From an uncultured Lachnospiraceae bacterium (GTDB lineage Bacteria; Bacillota; Clostridia; Lachnospirales; Lachnospiraceae), in NCBI GenBank assembly GCA_947382625.1, contig CANDAG010000011.1:1-64000 (forward strand): a stretch of DNA of 64,000 bases. Direction: 5' to 3'. Position 1 is the stretch's first letter; each line of letters opens with the position of its first letter. The notes below the pieces were generated by a model that saw nothing but the letters and a program-made list of their open reading frames with translations, was not told the DNA's origin and made no database searches. A program made the translations under genes and the position numbers. Below, one piece after another: positions 7,245 to 16,674 of this stretch.

Positions 7245-8189
7245 CTACCACAGTGAATTTTCTGTCAGCTTGCGGCTGATATAGTTCGCCGATATGACCA
7301 GTACGAAATTGATCACCGAGTTGAACATGCCTACGGCAGCCGAAAAGCTGAAATTACCGTTTATCAGACCGATCTTATATACATAGGTGGATATGATCTC
7401 ACTGACAGGGATATTCAGTGAGTTCTGCATCAGGTAAGCCTTTTCGTAGCCTACATTGAGCAGGCTGCCCATATTCAGGATGAACATAATGACGATGGTG
7501 GGCAGGATGCATGGGAAGTCAATGTGGATCAGGCGCTGGAATTTGGATGCTCCGTCTACCATGGCGGCCTCATAGAGCGTAGGATCCACGCCGCCTAAGG
7601 CTGCAAGGTAGATGATGGCGCCCCAGCCGGCTCCCTGCCAGACGCCGGAGGCAACATATACGGTGCGGAACCATTTGGGCTCGCCCATAAAGGTGATGGC
7701 CTGCCCGCCGAAATTCTGAATGATCTTATTGATAAATCCACTGCTCGGTGTGAGAAAAATACTCAGCATGGAAACCAGTACAACGGTGGAAATAAAGTAA
7801 GGTGCGTAGGTAATTGTCTGCACAAAACGTTTATAACCCTTGGACCGTACCTGGTTGAGCATCAGCGCCAGCAGGATCGGAGCGGGAAAGCCCCAGAGCA
7901 GAGAGTAAATACTGATCTTAAGGGTGTTTTCAAGCAGGCTTTTGAAATTAGGCAGATTGATGAACTGCTTAAAATATTTGAGCCCTGCCCATGGACTTCC
8001 CAGAATGCCCAGATTTACCTTATAGTCTTTGAAGGCAATGATCGCACCGTACATTGGTGCATAGGAAAAGACTATAATACAGATGATAGCAGGCAGAGCC
8101 AGCACATATAGCTGCCAGCTGTGTCTCATCCGTTTCCAGAGCGGCTTATTCGATGGTTTGAGACCAGGTGCGGTTTTTCTTCCGATCAT
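7245..8189 (-). CDS. carbohydrate ABC transporter permease, LplB type
   Basis: The 314-residue permease is the first gene of the minus-strand transporter operon. The LYVLALPAIICIIVFSYAPM opening and the EAA loop (LYEAAMVDGASKFQRLIHID) are typical of LplB. It pairs with the YtcP-type subunit to form the translocation channel. The start at 8189 has a GGGAGG ribosome site. Its promoter and operator lie in the 387-bp divergent region shared with the ROK regulator. Confidence 0.92.
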   Translation of the reverse strand: MIGRKTAPGLKPSNKPLWKRMRHSWQLYVLALPAIICIIVFSYAPMYGAIIAFKDYKVNLGILGSPWAGLKYFKQFINLPNFKSLLENTLKISIYSLLWGFPAPILLALMLNQVRSKGYKRFVQTITYAPYFISTVVLVSMLSIFLTPSSGFINKIIQNFGGQAITFMGEPKWFRTVYVASGVWQGAGWGAIIYLAALGGVDPTLYEAAMVDGASKFQRLIHIDFPCILPTIVIMFILNMGSLLNVGYEKAYLMQNSLNIPVSEIISTYVYKIGLINGNFSFSAAVGMFNSVINFVLVISANYISRKLTENSLW

Positions 8190-8225
8190 AATGGTTCATC
8201 CTCCCTTTTTTGAATTTCATCAACC

Positions 8226-8251
8226 GAATTAATTAACGGCGTAATTTAAAT
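8226..8251. promoter_or_regulatory. operator-like site, transporter side
   Basis: On the minus strand this AT-rich sequence reads ATTTAAATTA-CGCC-GTTAATTAATTC. It closely resembles the site at 8398-8424 when both are read along their own transcripts. It sits directly downstream of the -10 box of the transporter promoter. A ROK repressor bound here would block the start of transcription. Confidence 0.6.
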
Positions 8252-8260
8252 GTTGAAGAA

Positions 8261-8290
8261 ATAATAACACATACAATTTAGCAATGTCAA
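8261..8290 (-). promoter_or_regulatory. promoter of the LplB-YtcP-SBP operon
   Basis: On the minus strand: TTGACA (8290-8285), 17-18 bp spacer, TTATTA or TATTAT at the -10 (8267-8261). The -35 box is perfect. Expected start of transcription is near 8254, inside the edge of the operator-like site. Confidence 0.75.
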
Positions 8291-8362
8291 CACAATTATC
8301 AAAAATATTAAATATTTCCAAAATGTATTGTTCAAAATGCTTAAATGATATTAAATTGAATC

Positions 8363-8391
8363 TTGCATGTTCCAAAAATATGTGGTAAGAT
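8363..8391 (+). promoter_or_regulatory. promoter of the ROK regulator and downstream operon
   Basis: TTGCAT (8363-8368), exactly 17 bp, TAAGAT (8386-8391). It points towards the ROK gene and mirrors the promoter on the other strand. The AT-rich stretch between the two promoters (8291-8362) includes AATATTAAATATT. Confidence 0.72.
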
Positions 8392-8397
8392 GGACTC

Positions 8398-8424
8398 GAA
8401 TTTAATTTCGCCATAATTTAATTG
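8398..8424. promoter_or_regulatory. operator-like site, regulator side
   Basis: AATTTAATTT-CGCC-ATAATTTAATTG begins about 7 bp after the -10 box of the ROK promoter. It matches the minus-strand site at 8251-8226 around a shared central CGCC. Twin sites at equivalent positions of divergent promoters suggest one regulator, most simply the ROK protein itself, controls both. Confidence 0.6.
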
Positions 8425-8576
8425 CGGGTAAGAAAGGGTGATAAGGTACTGTTGGTTGGGAACGATCCGGATGCGTGTTATAATAAGACAGAATTTTATT
8501 ATGCTGTTATAAAATGAAGAATACCGCTCCGGTTTCGGGTTACGGGCGGGCCAAAAGGAAGAAGAGGAAAATATCG

Positions 8577-9788
8577 ATGAAACAGGGGTCTATTAATCAG
8601 AATGTTCAAAAGGAAAACAATATTTCCGTTGTGCTCCGCGCACTGCGCGCTGATGCGGAATGTACACGCATCCGGCTTACGGGAGCCACCGGACTTACCC
8701 AGCCTGCGATTACCAAGATCATTGGGCAGCTCATAGAGTGGGGGACGGTATCAGAGCTGGAAGGAGTAGGTAACGGAATTGGCCGTAAGGCTGCCCGGCT
8801 GCATCTGAATGCCCAGCGTTACCGGGTGGCTGCAGTGCGGATCAATCGTACCTATATAAATGCTGCTGTTTATGACATGGCTGGCAGGCTGTATGATATG
8901 GATTCCAGGGAGATCAGTTCCGAAGAGGGGGCGGAGCCTACTATGGAACGACTTATCGGTATGCTGAGCCGCCTGATCGCCCGTGCGGAGGTTCCGGTGT
9001 TGAGTATCGGAGTTGCTGTTCCGGGACCTTATAATTATTTTGCCGGGCGCATTTCGCTGATGAGCGGTTTCCCGGGATGGAGTGATATTGATATCAGAGC
9101 CGAGCTGGAGGCGGCTTTTGGGCTGCCTGTTTTTGTGGATCAGGATGCCAACTGCGGAGCGTTGGCTGAAATGTGGCATTCCGGATACGAGGGAAATTCC
9201 GATATGCTTTTTATCTGCGCAGACCGGGGGATCGGCGCCGGGCTGATTCTGGAATCATCGGTTTATCGAGGACGGGACGGTTTCGCAGGTGAATTCGGTC
9301 ATGCCAGCATCAATATATTCGGTCCCCGCTGTGAATGCGGCAACCGGGGCTGTCTCGAGCTGTACGGCTCTACGGTGGCGCTTGAGAATCTTTACCGCCA
9401 GGAGGCCTTTAACCCCATGGAGCCCGATTCTCTGCCGGAGAACACAGCGGCAGGGGAGATCCTGGCTCTTGTGCGGGAGGGGGATGTGGCTGCCCGCCGG
9501 GCCTACAGCAAGACAGTGTCTTATCTGTGCTTCGGAGTTGTAGGCATGATCAACACATTTAATCCGGCTACAGTGGTGTTTGCCGACAAGATCACTGAGG
9601 GCGGAAATCTGTTTCTCCAGGTGGCTGACCGTACCTTCAGGGAGTACCTGATGCCGGAGATTTATGACAGACTTCAGGTCAGAGTCTGTACACTGGAGGG
9701 GGATCCCATGCTGATGGGGGCCAGTGTCCTGGCTTATGACCAGATGCTGCAGGCACCGTCAGTCTATTTCCGCGGAGAAGAAGGCTGA
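8577..9788 (+). CDS. ROK-family transcriptional regulator
   Basis: The protein has 403 residues from the preferred start MKQGSINQNVQKENN, preceded by a GAAGAGGAAA ribosome site; an in-frame ATG at 8514 has none. Residues about 15-70 form a MarR-like winged helix (TQPAITKIIGQLIEWG). The rest is a sugar-kinase-like ROK domain with the DANCGALAE segment, a GIGAGLI phosphate-type loop and the zinc motif CECGNRGCLE. Such XylR/NagC-type proteins respond to a sugar or sugar phosphate. Its position between the divergent transporter and the catabolic genes, with operator-like sites on both sides, makes it the likely local repressor. Confidence 0.92.
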   Translation: MKQGSINQNVQKENNISVVLRALRADAECTRIRLTGATGLTQPAITKIIGQLIEWGTVSELEGVGNGIGRKAARLHLNAQRYRVAAVRINRTYINAAVYDMAGRLYDMDSREISSEEGAEPTMERLIGMLSRLIARAEVPVLSIGVAVPGPYNYFAGRISLMSGFPGWSDIDIRAELEAAFGLPVFVDQDANCGALAEMWHSGYEGNSDMLFICADRGIGAGLILESSVYRGRDGFAGEFGHASINIFGPRCECGNRGCLELYGSTVALENLYRQEAFNPMEPDSLPENTAAGEILALVREGDVAARRAYSKTVSYLCFGVVGMINTFNPATVVFADKITEGGNLFLQVADRTFREYLMPEIYDRLQVRVCTLEGDPMLMGASVLAYDQMLQAPSVYFRGEEG

Positions 9789-9875
9789 TGAGATTTTTTT
9801 GAAACGAACAGAGGGATATGCGCCGGAGCAAAGAGACTTTGAACCTTTACATATGCTCTGGCAGAAAGGATTGGT

Positions 9876-11642
9876 ATGATTATGAAGGCTTTGACAACGT
9901 TTACAGGATGTAAATCTCCGTGGGAACTGGATTTTGTGCTTGAAAAAGAGGGGACAGGGATTTTGGTGGAGGCCCGTTCGGGAGAGACATCGGCGTTTAA
10001 GGTCTCCCGTGACAAAATGCTTTGTGTGGAGATCAGCACACAGTGGAACCGGATGGGGCAAAGCAGAGAGAAGGATGCCATGCTTTGTTTCACATTGACT
10101 TCCCCTAAATGCAGCGGACAGATCCGTATCGTCTGGTATGGTTTTTCCTTCCGGCTGTATGTGGATGGGCAGCTTGAGGATGAGGAGTGGCCTTTAGGAG
10201 AGCCTGTTGGAGAAGTATGGGAGATTTCTGCCGTGGATGAGGTTTCGGATCTGGTATGCTCTGCTGCGGGAGCCTGTGAGGAGGAGCCGGAAACCGTCTT
10301 TACGGGGGCCTTCCAGAATTTTGTGCTTCCCGGGCATAACACCGGTGTAGGGGATTGCATGCCTTTTGCGAGAGATGGGCGTTATTGTCTGTATTATCTC
10401 TTTGACCGGCGCTCTCACGGGAGCAAGCGCGGGCTGGGAGCGCACCAGTGGGCTCAGGTCTCCTCTGATGATCTGAAGACCTGGACGGTTCATCCCATGG
10501 CGGTAGGCATTACCGAACAATGGGAGGGGTCTATCTGTACCGGCTCTCTGATCCGGAAGGATGACAGGATCTATGCATTCTATGCTGTGCGGATGTCTGA
10601 CGGAAGTCCTGCGCAGATGACCTGGGCAGTGAGCAGGGATGGGGTACATTTCGAAAAATCCGGGAAATATTTTTCACTGACAGAGCCTTATGAGCCGGTT
10701 TCCGCCCGTGATCCCATGGTCTTTTGGGGAGCGGATGAACAGTATCATATGCTGGTCACCACATCCCTTATAAACGAAGGGCGATTCGGCGGCTGCCTTG
10801 CCCACCTGACCAGCACCGACTTAGAGGAGTGGAAGCAGCAGGGACCCTTTATCGTGCCGGGCTATTCAGATCAGCCGGAATGCAGTGATTATTTTGAATG
10901 GAACGGATGGTACTATCTGGTATTTTCCAACTTTGCCATTGCCCGCTACCGTATGTCCCGCAGCCCCTTCGGCCCCTGGATCCGTCCGGAAAATGATCTG
11001 CTGGATGCCCTTGAGGTACAGGTACCGAAGACTGCCCCGTTTGGCAGGCGGCGCTTTTCTACCGGATTTTTGGCGCGCCGTCCCAGGGGATATGCAGGCA
11101 ATGCCGTGACTCATGAGCTGTTTCAGCGTCCTGACGGCACATTGGGGATCTGTCAGATAGAGGAGATCCTTCCTGCAGTAAAGGACAGGGTACGTCCCGG
11201 GGATATTTTTCTGGATGCCGGACAAAACCGTGCCTCTGCCGCGCTGCCTGCAATGGAAGGGGATTTCCGCCTGAGGGCAGTACTGGAGACGGGAAAGGCA
11301 AATGGACTGGCAGGGATGCTTCTGACACTGAGTACCGAGGATGGAGAGCGGCGCGGAAGCTATCGGATAGAAATGGACCCTGCCGCAGGGACGGTGGTCA
11401 TTGTACGGCCGGGAGAGGACTTTGACCGGGGATGCGGCCGTGGTCTGCTTAAGGGGATTGACCTTTCCGGAAGCATCCGGATCGATCTTCTGGTCAATGA
11501 TGATATCCTGGATCTGATGCTTGCGGACGGAAGGGGTATGACCATGCGGTTGGATGCGTCTGTCAGGGGCGGTTCATCCGTGGAGTTTTATGTTATGGCA
11601 GATACCCTTGCGGTATCAGATATTGAGCTTGCGACCATGTGA
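9876..11642 (+). CDS. GH32-like beta-propeller protein, variant active site
   Basis: This 588-residue protein has no signal peptide, so it is presumably cytoplasmic. Residues 1-140 are beta-rich. Residues about 150-450 form a five-bladed-propeller region with GH32/GH43 hallmarks: ARDP (R278-D279) and the acid/base Glu in PECSD (E335). In place of the usual WMNDPNG nucleophile block there is GVGDCMPF with D160. Residues about 455-588 resemble the GH32 C-terminal beta-sandwich. It could hydrolyse a fructosyl or related linkage, or be a lectin-like variant. It follows the ROK gene after 87 bp and precedes a canonical GH32 gene by 12 bp. Confidence 0.8.
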   Translation: MIMKALTTFTGCKSPWELDFVLEKEGTGILVEARSGETSAFKVSRDKMLCVEISTQWNRMGQSREKDAMLCFTLTSPKCSGQIRIVWYGFSFRLYVDGQLEDEEWPLGEPVGEVWEISAVDEVSDLVCSAAGACEEEPETVFTGAFQNFVLPGHNTGVGDCMPFARDGRYCLYYLFDRRSHGSKRGLGAHQWAQVSSDDLKTWTVHPMAVGITEQWEGSICTGSLIRKDDRIYAFYAVRMSDGSPAQMTWAVSRDGVHFEKSGKYFSLTEPYEPVSARDPMVFWGADEQYHMLVTTSLINEGRFGGCLAHLTSTDLEEWKQQGPFIVPGYSDQPECSDYFEWNGWYYLVFSNFAIARYRMSRSPFGPWIRPENDLLDALEVQVPKTAPFGRRRFSTGFLARRPRGYAGNAVTHELFQRPDGTLGICQIEEILPAVKDRVRPGDIFLDAGQNRASAALPAMEGDFRLRAVLETGKANGLAGMLLTLSTEDGERRGSYRIEMDPAAGTVVIVRPGEDFDRGCGRGLLKGIDLSGSIRIDLLVNDDILDLMLADGRGMTMRLDASVRGGSSVEFYVMADTLAVSDIELATM

Positions 11643-11654
11643 AAGGAGTATCCC

Positions 11655-13289
11655 ATGCAGACCCGCAGTATAAAAATAGAAAAGGGATGGCTGCATCTGC
11701 CCATTGGGCGGGATGCAGACCGATATTATGTAAAATTTGAAGCACAAGGAAAGCAGATCGGCGAATTTTATCTGGGGCTTGCGGCAGATGGACCGGATTT
11801 CTGGTGCGGTATGGAATTGGAAAAGTACATTGGACAGACCATTACCATGACTATGGATGCCTGCGACGGCAATCCCCCGGAGGGCTTACTTGAGGGAATT
11901 GTGGAAGGGGGTGCAATGGATGAGGATAATCCTCTTTATCCGGATCTGTACAGAGAAGAGCTGCGCCCGCAATACCATTTTTCCTCCCGGAGGGGCTGGT
12001 TGAATGACCCTAACGGACTTGTCTTTGACGGCAAAAGGTATCATATGTATTACCAGCACAATCCTTATGGCATTACCCATGGCGGTGTGAACATCCACTG
12101 GGGTCATGCGGTGAGTCCGGACGGGATTCATTGGAAGGAATATCCGGACGGGATCCGCCCCTGGGTGAGCAGCTGCCATATTGCATCGGGAAGCTGTATC
12201 ATTGACTATGAAGGAAAGGCCGGCTATGGGAAGGGAGCCATTATCGCTGCCTTTACCCATCTGGCCTCCGGTAATTACCGTTCGGATGATAAGCTTCCCT
12301 CCGAGGGGCAGTTCCTTGCCTATAGTGTAGATGAAGGCGTCTCCTTTACCCTTTTTCCGGAGTGCCCCCTCATCCCTGCAAGGGATGGCATGGATTGGAG
12401 GGATCCCCGTATTTTTCATGATCCCGAGGGCGGCTTTGGGATTGCGGTTTATGAGACAGATGAGAACGGCAATTGTGTGGCGTTTTATCACAGCGATGAC
12501 CTTCACCGCTGGACATTGACCGGCCGGGGGGATGAGCTGTATGAGTGCCCGGATCTGTTTCGTCTTACCCCTGAGGGAGGCGGTGCCCCTAAATGGGTGC
12601 TTTACGGGGCAGACGGCATGTATCGGGTAGGGGAATTTTCTGATGGTGTGTTCGCACAGGAGGGTGAAAGATTTCCGTTGGATTACGGTACCTGTACCTA
12701 TGCCGGCCAGACCTGGTCAGGCAGGGATGATACCTGCGGGCGGATGCACATCAGCTGGCTGCGGGATGACAAGCTTTCCTGGCAGGATACTACCTGCTAT
12801 CCGGATATGCCATTTTCCCAGCAGATGACGGTTCCCTGTCTTCTGAAGCTGGTCAATACGCTGCAAGGATATCGCGTTGCGCGTACACCCATACCGGCTT
12901 TGGACCTGTTGCACGAAGGTGAGCCGACGATACATAAGGTCACCCAAACCACCGGAACAGCGCTTTCTCTGCCGCTGCAGAGCGATACCCGTCTGACCAT
13001 TATAAGCGACGGACCGCTGAAGATTTGCGCCGACAAGGGGAGCTTTGTATACGATCCGGCAACCGGAAGGGTGATCTTTGACGGGGGACGGCGGGAATTT
13101 ACATTAACCAAAAAGGGCGCTCTGGAGCTGCGGGTACTCTGGGATACCATGTCCTGTGAATTTTTCCTGCAGGAGGAGATTTCCGCAAGCTACGGGCAGG
13201 ACATGCGCGGCAAAAAGCTGGAGATAAATTGCGAAACCGGATTTTCGGCGGAAGCAGAGGTATATGGGATGAAGAGCATCTGGCACTGA
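11655..13289 (+). CDS. glycoside hydrolase family 32 (beta-fructosidase type)
   Basis: This 544-residue cytoplasmic enzyme has all three GH32 catalytic elements: nucleophile D118 in WLNDPNG, the stabiliser R249-D250-P251, and the acid/base E297 in YECPD. An extra N-terminal beta domain (about 1-100) precedes the propeller, and a C-terminal beta-sandwich (about 420-544) follows. GH32 enzymes release fructose from sucrose, inulin or levan-type oligosaccharides; the lack of a signal peptide suggests it acts on imported oligosaccharide or its phosphate. It is the second gene of the operon that leads to the GRE pair. Confidence 0.92.
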   Translation: MQTRSIKIEKGWLHLPIGRDADRYYVKFEAQGKQIGEFYLGLAADGPDFWCGMELEKYIGQTITMTMDACDGNPPEGLLEGIVEGGAMDEDNPLYPDLYREELRPQYHFSSRRGWLNDPNGLVFDGKRYHMYYQHNPYGITHGGVNIHWGHAVSPDGIHWKEYPDGIRPWVSSCHIASGSCIIDYEGKAGYGKGAIIAAFTHLASGNYRSDDKLPSEGQFLAYSVDEGVSFTLFPECPLIPARDGMDWRDPRIFHDPEGGFGIAVYETDENGNCVAFYHSDDLHRWTLTGRGDELYECPDLFRLTPEGGGAPKWVLYGADGMYRVGEFSDGVFAQEGERFPLDYGTCTYAGQTWSGRDDTCGRMHISWLRDDKLSWQDTTCYPDMPFSQQMTVPCLLKLVNTLQGYRVARTPIPALDLLHEGEPTIHKVTQTTGTALSLPLQSDTRLTIISDGPLKICADKGSFVYDPATGRVIFDGGRREFTLTKKGALELRVLWDTMSCEFFLQEEISASYGQDMRGKKLEINCETGFSAEAEVYGMKSIWH

Positions 13290-13307
13290 GATTTGGAGGC
13301 TTTTGAT

Positions 13308-14180
13308 ATGAAGATACGGATATTTCAAAAAGGCTTTAACTACTCTCAGGACGGAAGAGGAAATCGTCTGGTGCTTCATCTGCAGGGGTGTAATATGCAT
13401 TGTCCCTGGTGTTCTAACCCGGAGGGCATGCCGCTGGAGGGAGCGCTTCTAACCCAAAAGGAATGGCTGGATGAAAGCTGCTGTCCTAAAGGAGCTGTCA
13501 GAGAGGGCCTGCTTTGCAGGCAGATGTGTATTTCCTGCAAAGAAAAACCATGCGTGACCAAACGAAGGCAGAGAGGGATCCGTCTGTCCTGCCAGGAATA
13601 TTCTGTAGATGAGATCGTGAAGGAATGTGAAGCGGCGAAGCCTGTGTTTTTTGAAGGGGGCGGTGTTACGCTTACCGGCGGTGAGATCAGTATGCAGTTT
13701 GCCGGGGTAAGAGAGCTGCTTGAGAAACTTGGAAAAAAGGGAATCCACAGGGCCATTGAATGTAATGGAAGCCATCCGGGGATGGAGGAGCTTATCCCCT
13801 GTGTAGAGCAATGGATTATGGATGTGAAGCACTATGATGAGGAGGTTCACAGAGAGTGGATCGGAGTATCTAATGAATGGACCCTCAGAAATCTGGAAAG
13901 GATTTCCGCAAAGCATCCTGATGTGCTGATCAGGGTTCCGCTGATCCCCGGCTTTAATGATAGCAGGGAGGATGCGGAAGGGTTTGGACAACTGTTCCGT
14001 GAAAAGCTCCATGGCGAAAATACGAGAGTTGAATTCCTTCTTTATCACGAGTATGGGAGAGACAAGTGGGCGCAGTGCGGAATGGAATATAAGATGAAGC
14101 CGGGACATCTGCCGCCCGGGATCAGAGAATTTTTTGAAGACAGAATGAAGGCATACGGGATCGTCTGTATGAGGACCTGA
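13308..14180 (+). CDS. glycyl-radical enzyme activating protein (radical SAM)
   Basis: The 290-residue protein begins MKIRIFQKGFNYSQDGRGNR. The radical SAM cluster motif is C28-x3-C32-x2-C35 (GCNMHCPWCSNPEG). An inserted Cys-rich region (about residues 48-80, including CISCKEKPC) resembles the accessory Fe-S insert of GRE activases. The SAM-binding TGGE motif follows. The ATG at 13308 has GGAGG 8 bp upstream; a TTG 15 bp earlier is ignored. It should install the glycyl radical on the enzyme encoded next, under anaerobic conditions. Confidence 0.93.
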   Translation: MKIRIFQKGFNYSQDGRGNRLVLHLQGCNMHCPWCSNPEGMPLEGALLTQKEWLDESCCPKGAVREGLLCRQMCISCKEKPCVTKRRQRGIRLSCQEYSVDEIVKECEAAKPVFFEGGGVTLTGGEISMQFAGVRELLEKLGKKGIHRAIECNGSHPGMEELIPCVEQWIMDVKHYDEEVHREWIGVSNEWTLRNLERISAKHPDVLIRVPLIPGFNDSREDAEGFGQLFREKLHGENTRVEFLLYHEYGRDKWAQCGMEYKMKPGHLPPGIREFFEDRMKAYGIVCMRT

Positions 14181-14214
14181 TAATGCCGGTCAGGGAAAGG
14201 GACAGGTCATTGAG

Positions 14215-16608
14215 ATGAGAATTGAAGAGATTTATTCGGCAAAGGAGATTACGGAGCTTGCAAAATCCCGTTTTCAGGAAGAGCGGAAGCTGGATCATCT
14301 GGAAGGATGGTTTCTTGCAAGAGAAATTGCCATGGAGTGTGATGAGAAATTTAAGGATGAGCCGGATTGCATACGGATCGGGAAGACTTTGGTGGAGGTG
14401 ATGAGGCAGATCCCTCTGACATTAGGGGACTATCATATTTTTGCAGGAACTCAGGACGACGCCTTTGCCCGTTCCTATGCCCTGATCAATCCGGCATTTC
14501 AGGTCAGCTCCTTTAGCGGATATTGTGATCCGGCCACGGTTTTTGGTGATATTGAGCCTGTCGGGGATATCACCAGGGAGAGGATTGCCCATGTAAAGGA
14601 GTATTATGCGCAAAATGATTTTGCCAAAGCATTGACAGCTGCTTATGCTCCTGTGGAGAGGTATACACAGGAGGCGGTATTTTTTCTGGAGCAGGTGACC
14701 GGACACGTGATCCCGGATGTAAGGGAATATCTTGCAAATGGGGCGCTCTCTGTCCGGGAGGAGATTGGCCGCAGACAGGAGGAGACCAGGGATCAGGAAA
14801 AGAAGATCTATTATGAGGCAATGAAATACAGCATAGATGCCCTGCTGGTTCTGGCAGAGCGATATCGTCTGCTTGCTCTGGAGAAGGCGGCAGGCACGGA
14901 AGGAAAAGAGAAGGAACGCTTTGCATTGATGGCAGATACGCTGGGCAGAGTCCCGGCCGGGGGAGCCTCTGATCTGTATGAGGCCATTCAGTCCTTCCTG
15001 CTGGTATGGCAGACCATGTGTCTGGAGCAAACGCCCAATCCCTTCGCCTTTTCTGTGGGAAATGCGGATCGTATTTTTGAACCCTACAGGAGCAGGAAGG
15101 ATACGGACAGGGAAATGACAGCGGCATTGTTTAAGCATTTGCTGGTATTTTATAATGTGGCGGACAGAAGCTGGGCAATCTCCCAGAATCTGATCATCGG
15201 CGGACGTGATCAGGAGGGAAACGATCTGACAAACGATACCTCTTATGCCATGTTTGATGCCTATTATGACATGAATCTTCCGCAGCCGATCCTTTCGGTA
15301 AAGCTTCACAAAAACACACCGGACAGACTGTATGAGGAAATGGGAAGATTCTTTTTTACACCGGGAGCGCTGACCCCGTCCTTGTTTAATGATGATGCCC
15401 TCTTTGAAATATTAAAGGCACGCGGTGTAGGGGAGGAGGATCTGCCGGATTATTCCGTGGCAGGCTGTCAGGAGCCGTTGATCATGGGGAAGGATAACGG
15501 AAATACAACGAACAGCTGGCTTAACCTGCCTAAGGTATTGGAATTAGTACTTCAGGGCGGCAGATCGGAGATTACAGGAACACAGATCGGAAGGACCAGG
15601 GAAGAGATGGGGTATGGAAATGCCCTGGAGCTGCTTGGACATATCCGGGAGGCCTTTTACCGGGAATTGGATTTTTATATAGACCGGATGACAGATGCGG
15701 CTAATAATGCATCCCGCGCCATCGGCATGTATCAGGTGCCTTTTCTCAGCACCATGATGGGTGGGGCTAAATCCGGTATTGATATGAGAGATACAGAACG
15801 TCAGGGGACGAAATACAACGGAAGCGGCTGCCTGATCCATGGATCAAGCGTGGTGGCAGATTCCTTTATTGCCATAGATACGCTGCTGAAGGAACGGCCG
15901 GAGGATGCGGAGAGAATGCTGGAGGCTCTTCGGACAAATTTTGAGAATGATCCGGAAATGCATCAATATCTGTGCGCCTGTGATAAGTTCGGAAATAATC
16001 TCGAGACAGTAGACAAAGAGGCCGCAGAGGTAGTGGCGCGGGCGGCGGATATGGTTGCATCCAGAAAAAATTATCTGGGTAATTCTTTCCGGCCGGATTT
16101 TGCATCCCCGTCCACACATCTGATGTATGGGTATTGGGTGGGAGCCACTCCCGACGGAAGAAAGGCCAGGGAAATGCTCAATTATGGGGTGGATCCGCTT
16201 TTTGGAGATGCGTCCGGCGGGATTGGAATGAGAATGCTTTCCAACCGGCAGCTTCCCTTCGAAAAAATGACCGGCGGATGCGCTTCCCACTTTGGGATCG
16301 ATCCGGGATATTTTAAAGGGAAAACCTTTGAGGAAAAGGGATTGGAATTTAAGACAAAAATCTTTACACCTTTGTTCTTTAACTGTTATGATAAGAGAAA
16401 TGTTTCGCCGTTTTATCTTTATGTCAATGTAACTACCCAGGAAATGCTGCGTAAGGTGCTGGAGGAACCCAAAAAATATGCGCCTGGCGGAGTTTACATC
16501 GTCAGGATCCATGGAACCTTTGTAAATTTTCTGGATCTTTCACCGGAGATCCAGGAGGATATCATTAAACGTCTGGATCCGGCATCTACACACATGAGCG
16601 CATCCTAA
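14215..16608 (+). CDS. glycyl radical enzyme, pyruvate formate-lyase superfamily
   Basis: The enzyme has 797 residues, the usual GRE size. The thiyl cysteine is C418 in VAGCQEP, with general-base-type Glu420. There is no second adjacent Cys, so it is not a pyruvate formate-lyase but a dehydratase/eliminase-type GRE. The radical glycine is G767, 30 residues from the end, in RIHGTF; the usual motif is RVxGY/F with a small residue before Gly, so His and Thr here are atypical. It is encoded with its activase, an FGGY kinase, an isomerase and GH32 enzymes, so the substrate is probably a sugar or polyol. The exact reaction is unknown. Confidence 0.9.
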   Translation: MRIEEIYSAKEITELAKSRFQEERKLDHLEGWFLAREIAMECDEKFKDEPDCIRIGKTLVEVMRQIPLTLGDYHIFAGTQDDAFARSYALINPAFQVSSFSGYCDPATVFGDIEPVGDITRERIAHVKEYYAQNDFAKALTAAYAPVERYTQEAVFFLEQVTGHVIPDVREYLANGALSVREEIGRRQEETRDQEKKIYYEAMKYSIDALLVLAERYRLLALEKAAGTEGKEKERFALMADTLGRVPAGGASDLYEAIQSFLLVWQTMCLEQTPNPFAFSVGNADRIFEPYRSRKDTDREMTAALFKHLLVFYNVADRSWAISQNLIIGGRDQEGNDLTNDTSYAMFDAYYDMNLPQPILSVKLHKNTPDRLYEEMGRFFFTPGALTPSLFNDDALFEILKARGVGEEDLPDYSVAGCQEPLIMGKDNGNTTNSWLNLPKVLELVLQGGRSEITGTQIGRTREEMGYGNALELLGHIREAFYRELDFYIDRMTDAANNASRAIGMYQVPFLSTMMGGAKSGIDMRDTERQGTKYNGSGCLIHGSSVVADSFIAIDTLLKERPEDAERMLEALRTNFENDPEMHQYLCACDKFGNNLETVDKEAAEVVARAADMVASRKNYLGNSFRPDFASPSTHLMYGYWVGATPDGRKAREMLNYGVDPLFGDASGGIGMRMLSNRQLPFEKMTGGCASHFGIDPGYFKGKTFEEKGLEFKTKIFTPLFFNCYDKRNVSPFYLYVNVTTQEMLRKVLEEPKKYAPGGVYIVRIHGTFVNFLDLSPEIQEDIIKRLDPASTHMSAS

Positions 16609-16674
16609 AGGGAGGATCAGATGGATGCGGTCCACCGGTTCACTGGATGTGACTGTTGTAAGGAGTGACGTTTT

